Shown here: positions 60,871 to 61,466 of the stretch, one piece after another
How the letters are laid out: each line of letters begins with the position of its first letter
Position numbering within the stretch: the stretch's first letter is position 1
DNA from: an uncultured Alphaproteobacteria bacterium
GTDB lineage: Bacteria > Pseudomonadota > Alphaproteobacteria > HIMB59 > GCA-002718135
DNA: 61,466 nucleotides
Direction: 5' to 3'
Assembly (NCBI GenBank): GCA_902539825.1
Contig: CACBMH010000004.1
Location: forward strand, 1-61,466
Made by a program: the position numbers and the translations under genes
Notes under the pieces: model-generated
Databases searched by the model: none
Seen by the model: only the letters and a program-made list of their open reading frames with translations
What the model was told of the DNA's origin: nothing

Positions 60871-61466
60871 TTAAAATTTTGCTGCCTCCTCATCAATAAA
60901 TGCATTGAAAGAAACTGATCTTCTTTCCTCATCAGAAAAGAATGGATAGACTGTATGCATCATATAACTAGGAAATATAAATAAATCTCCAACTTCAGGT
61001 TTAACATCATACACGGAGGAAACTAAAAGCTGTGTTGATCCATGAATAAAAGCAATTTTTCCATTCTTATTTTGATCTTTGTACGATGAGCCTAAGTCCT
61101 TTGGCATTTTTGTGTACATTACTCCTGACAGATGACCATCATGCCAATGAATTGGATTATAATCACTCTCAAATTGACAAACTGCCCAACTAGATTTTAA
61201 ATCAAATTTCTTAATTTCTTTTTGTAATGTTGATTTAACAAAATTAAATACAAATTGATGAAGAACATCATTTAAATTTTGATCAAGAAATTCTTTTGTT
61301 AATCTAATTTCATATTTAATTTCACCTGCTAATTGTTTGCCATGGTATAATTCATCAATTTTATTTTCATCTTTTAATATTTCATCAATATGATTGTTGA
61401 GTGTAGTTATTGTATCATCTGATAATTTATATTTACCTATAGCTGGTGAAAATGGTCGTATAATTT
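60871..61466 (-). CDS. 2OG-Fe(II) oxygenase, 5' end cut by window edge
   Basis: The minus strand is open from the window edge to the stop at 60871-60873, about 197 residues without the start. The His-rich iron site NPIHWHDGHLSGVMY (H and D) is followed about 65 residues later by HTVYPF and the 2-oxoglutarate-binding Arg in DEERRSVSFNAF. This is the 2OG-Fe(II) oxygenase (prolyl 4-hydroxylase-like) fold, as in TIGR02466-type and cyanophage proteins. The substrate is not known. The first in-frame ATG inside the window (61119) is internal and not the real start. Confidence 0.85.
   Translation of the reverse strand, partial: IIRPFSPAIGKYKLSDDTITTLNNHIDEILKDENKIDELYHGKQLAGEIKYEIRLTKEFLDQNLNDVLHQFVFNFVKSTLQKEIKKFDLKSSWAVCQFESDYNPIHWHDGHLSGVMYTKMPKDLGSSYKDQNKNGKIAFIHGSTQLLVSSVYDVKPEVGDLFIFPSYMMHTVYPFFSDEERRSVSFNAFIDEEAAKF

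Noticed and set aside
1-61466. CRISPR arrays, insertion sequences, integrases or phage genes
   Set aside because: No regular repeats, transposase motifs or integrase genes were seen; the tRNA genes have no partial duplicate of their 3' ends that would mark an integrated element.

Overview
The window reads as a piece of a streamlined, very AT-rich marine alphaproteobacterial chromosome. Evidence for that: the gene orders rel-acpS-lepB-rnc-era-recO-parC, glyA-nrdR-ribD-ribE-ribB-ribH-nusB-thiL, bamE/cbp3-rpmF-plsX-ihfA-merR and rplM-rpsI-argC are alphaproteobacterial; an Irr-type Fur regulator, a Cbp3-type cytochrome bc1 chaperone and an NDUFS4-like complex I subunit are present; and a proteorhodopsin, a proton-pumping pyrophosphatase, a NhaD antiporter and several periplasmic-binding-protein transporters fit open-ocean life. 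I infer a SAR11-like or HIMB59/AEGEAN-169-like lineage, but the sequence alone does not fix the clade. Genes are packed tightly, with many 1-26 nt overlaps, head-to-head starts as close as 1 bp, and few Shine-Dalgarno sequences.

Layout. 1-2440: a cut DUF4198-like gene head to head with a HupE/UreJ-like membrane protein, then a lone methyltransferase between two hairpins. 2638-12208: tRNA-Ser(GCT) followed after 7 nt by dapA, then smpB, rpoZ, rel, acpS, lepB, rnc, era, recO, parC (lysine/peptidoglycan precursor, trans-translation, stringent response, RNA processing, topology). 12250-13368: a SABATH-like methyltransferase. 13365-18077 (minus): a DctPQM TRAP transporter whose large permease carries a tail of about 330 residues with a coiled-coil look, and which has a strong hairpin between dctP and dctQ. 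18182-19357: glutaryl-CoA dehydrogenase. 19409-26175: rpiB, glyA, nrdR, riboflavin genes, nusB, thiL. 26233-31222: hppA, bamE, cbp3, rpmF, plsX, ihfA, merR; fabH and the DUF177 gene usually seen in this neighbourhood are missing.

31379-32143 is a blue-tuned proteorhodopsin with its own strong terminator and no retinal-synthesis neighbours. 32240-37404: rplM, rpsI, argC, a tiny lipoprotein, hom, recJ. 37449-40916: tRNA-Glu, then a minus-strand irr-acetoacetyl-CoA synthetase-quinone reductase unit. 40933-45641: a hydrolase, nhaD, and a thiBP thiamine importer under a TPP riboswitch. 45720-53035: tRNA-Pro, a PD-(D/E)XK-like hypothetical protein, an iron alcohol dehydrogenase, a SulP transporter, YtoQ, a methyltransferase, a small membrane protein, a GATase-like and a MOSC protein. 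53028-56393: a carbohydrate ABC importer without an ATPase gene. 56442-60743: a tyrosine-phosphatase-like protein, apt, thiolase, acyl-CoA dehydrogenase, NDUFS4-like protein. The window closes with tRNA-Arg and a cut 2OG-Fe(II) oxygenase.

No CRISPR array, insertion sequence, integrase or phage module was seen. The most unusual items are the TRAP permease tail, the dctP-dctQ hairpin, the PD-(D/E)XK-like two-part hypothetical protein, the SABATH-like methyltransferase, a RibBA-type protein that has lost its GTP cyclohydrolase zinc site, and two ABC importers lacking ATPase genes.
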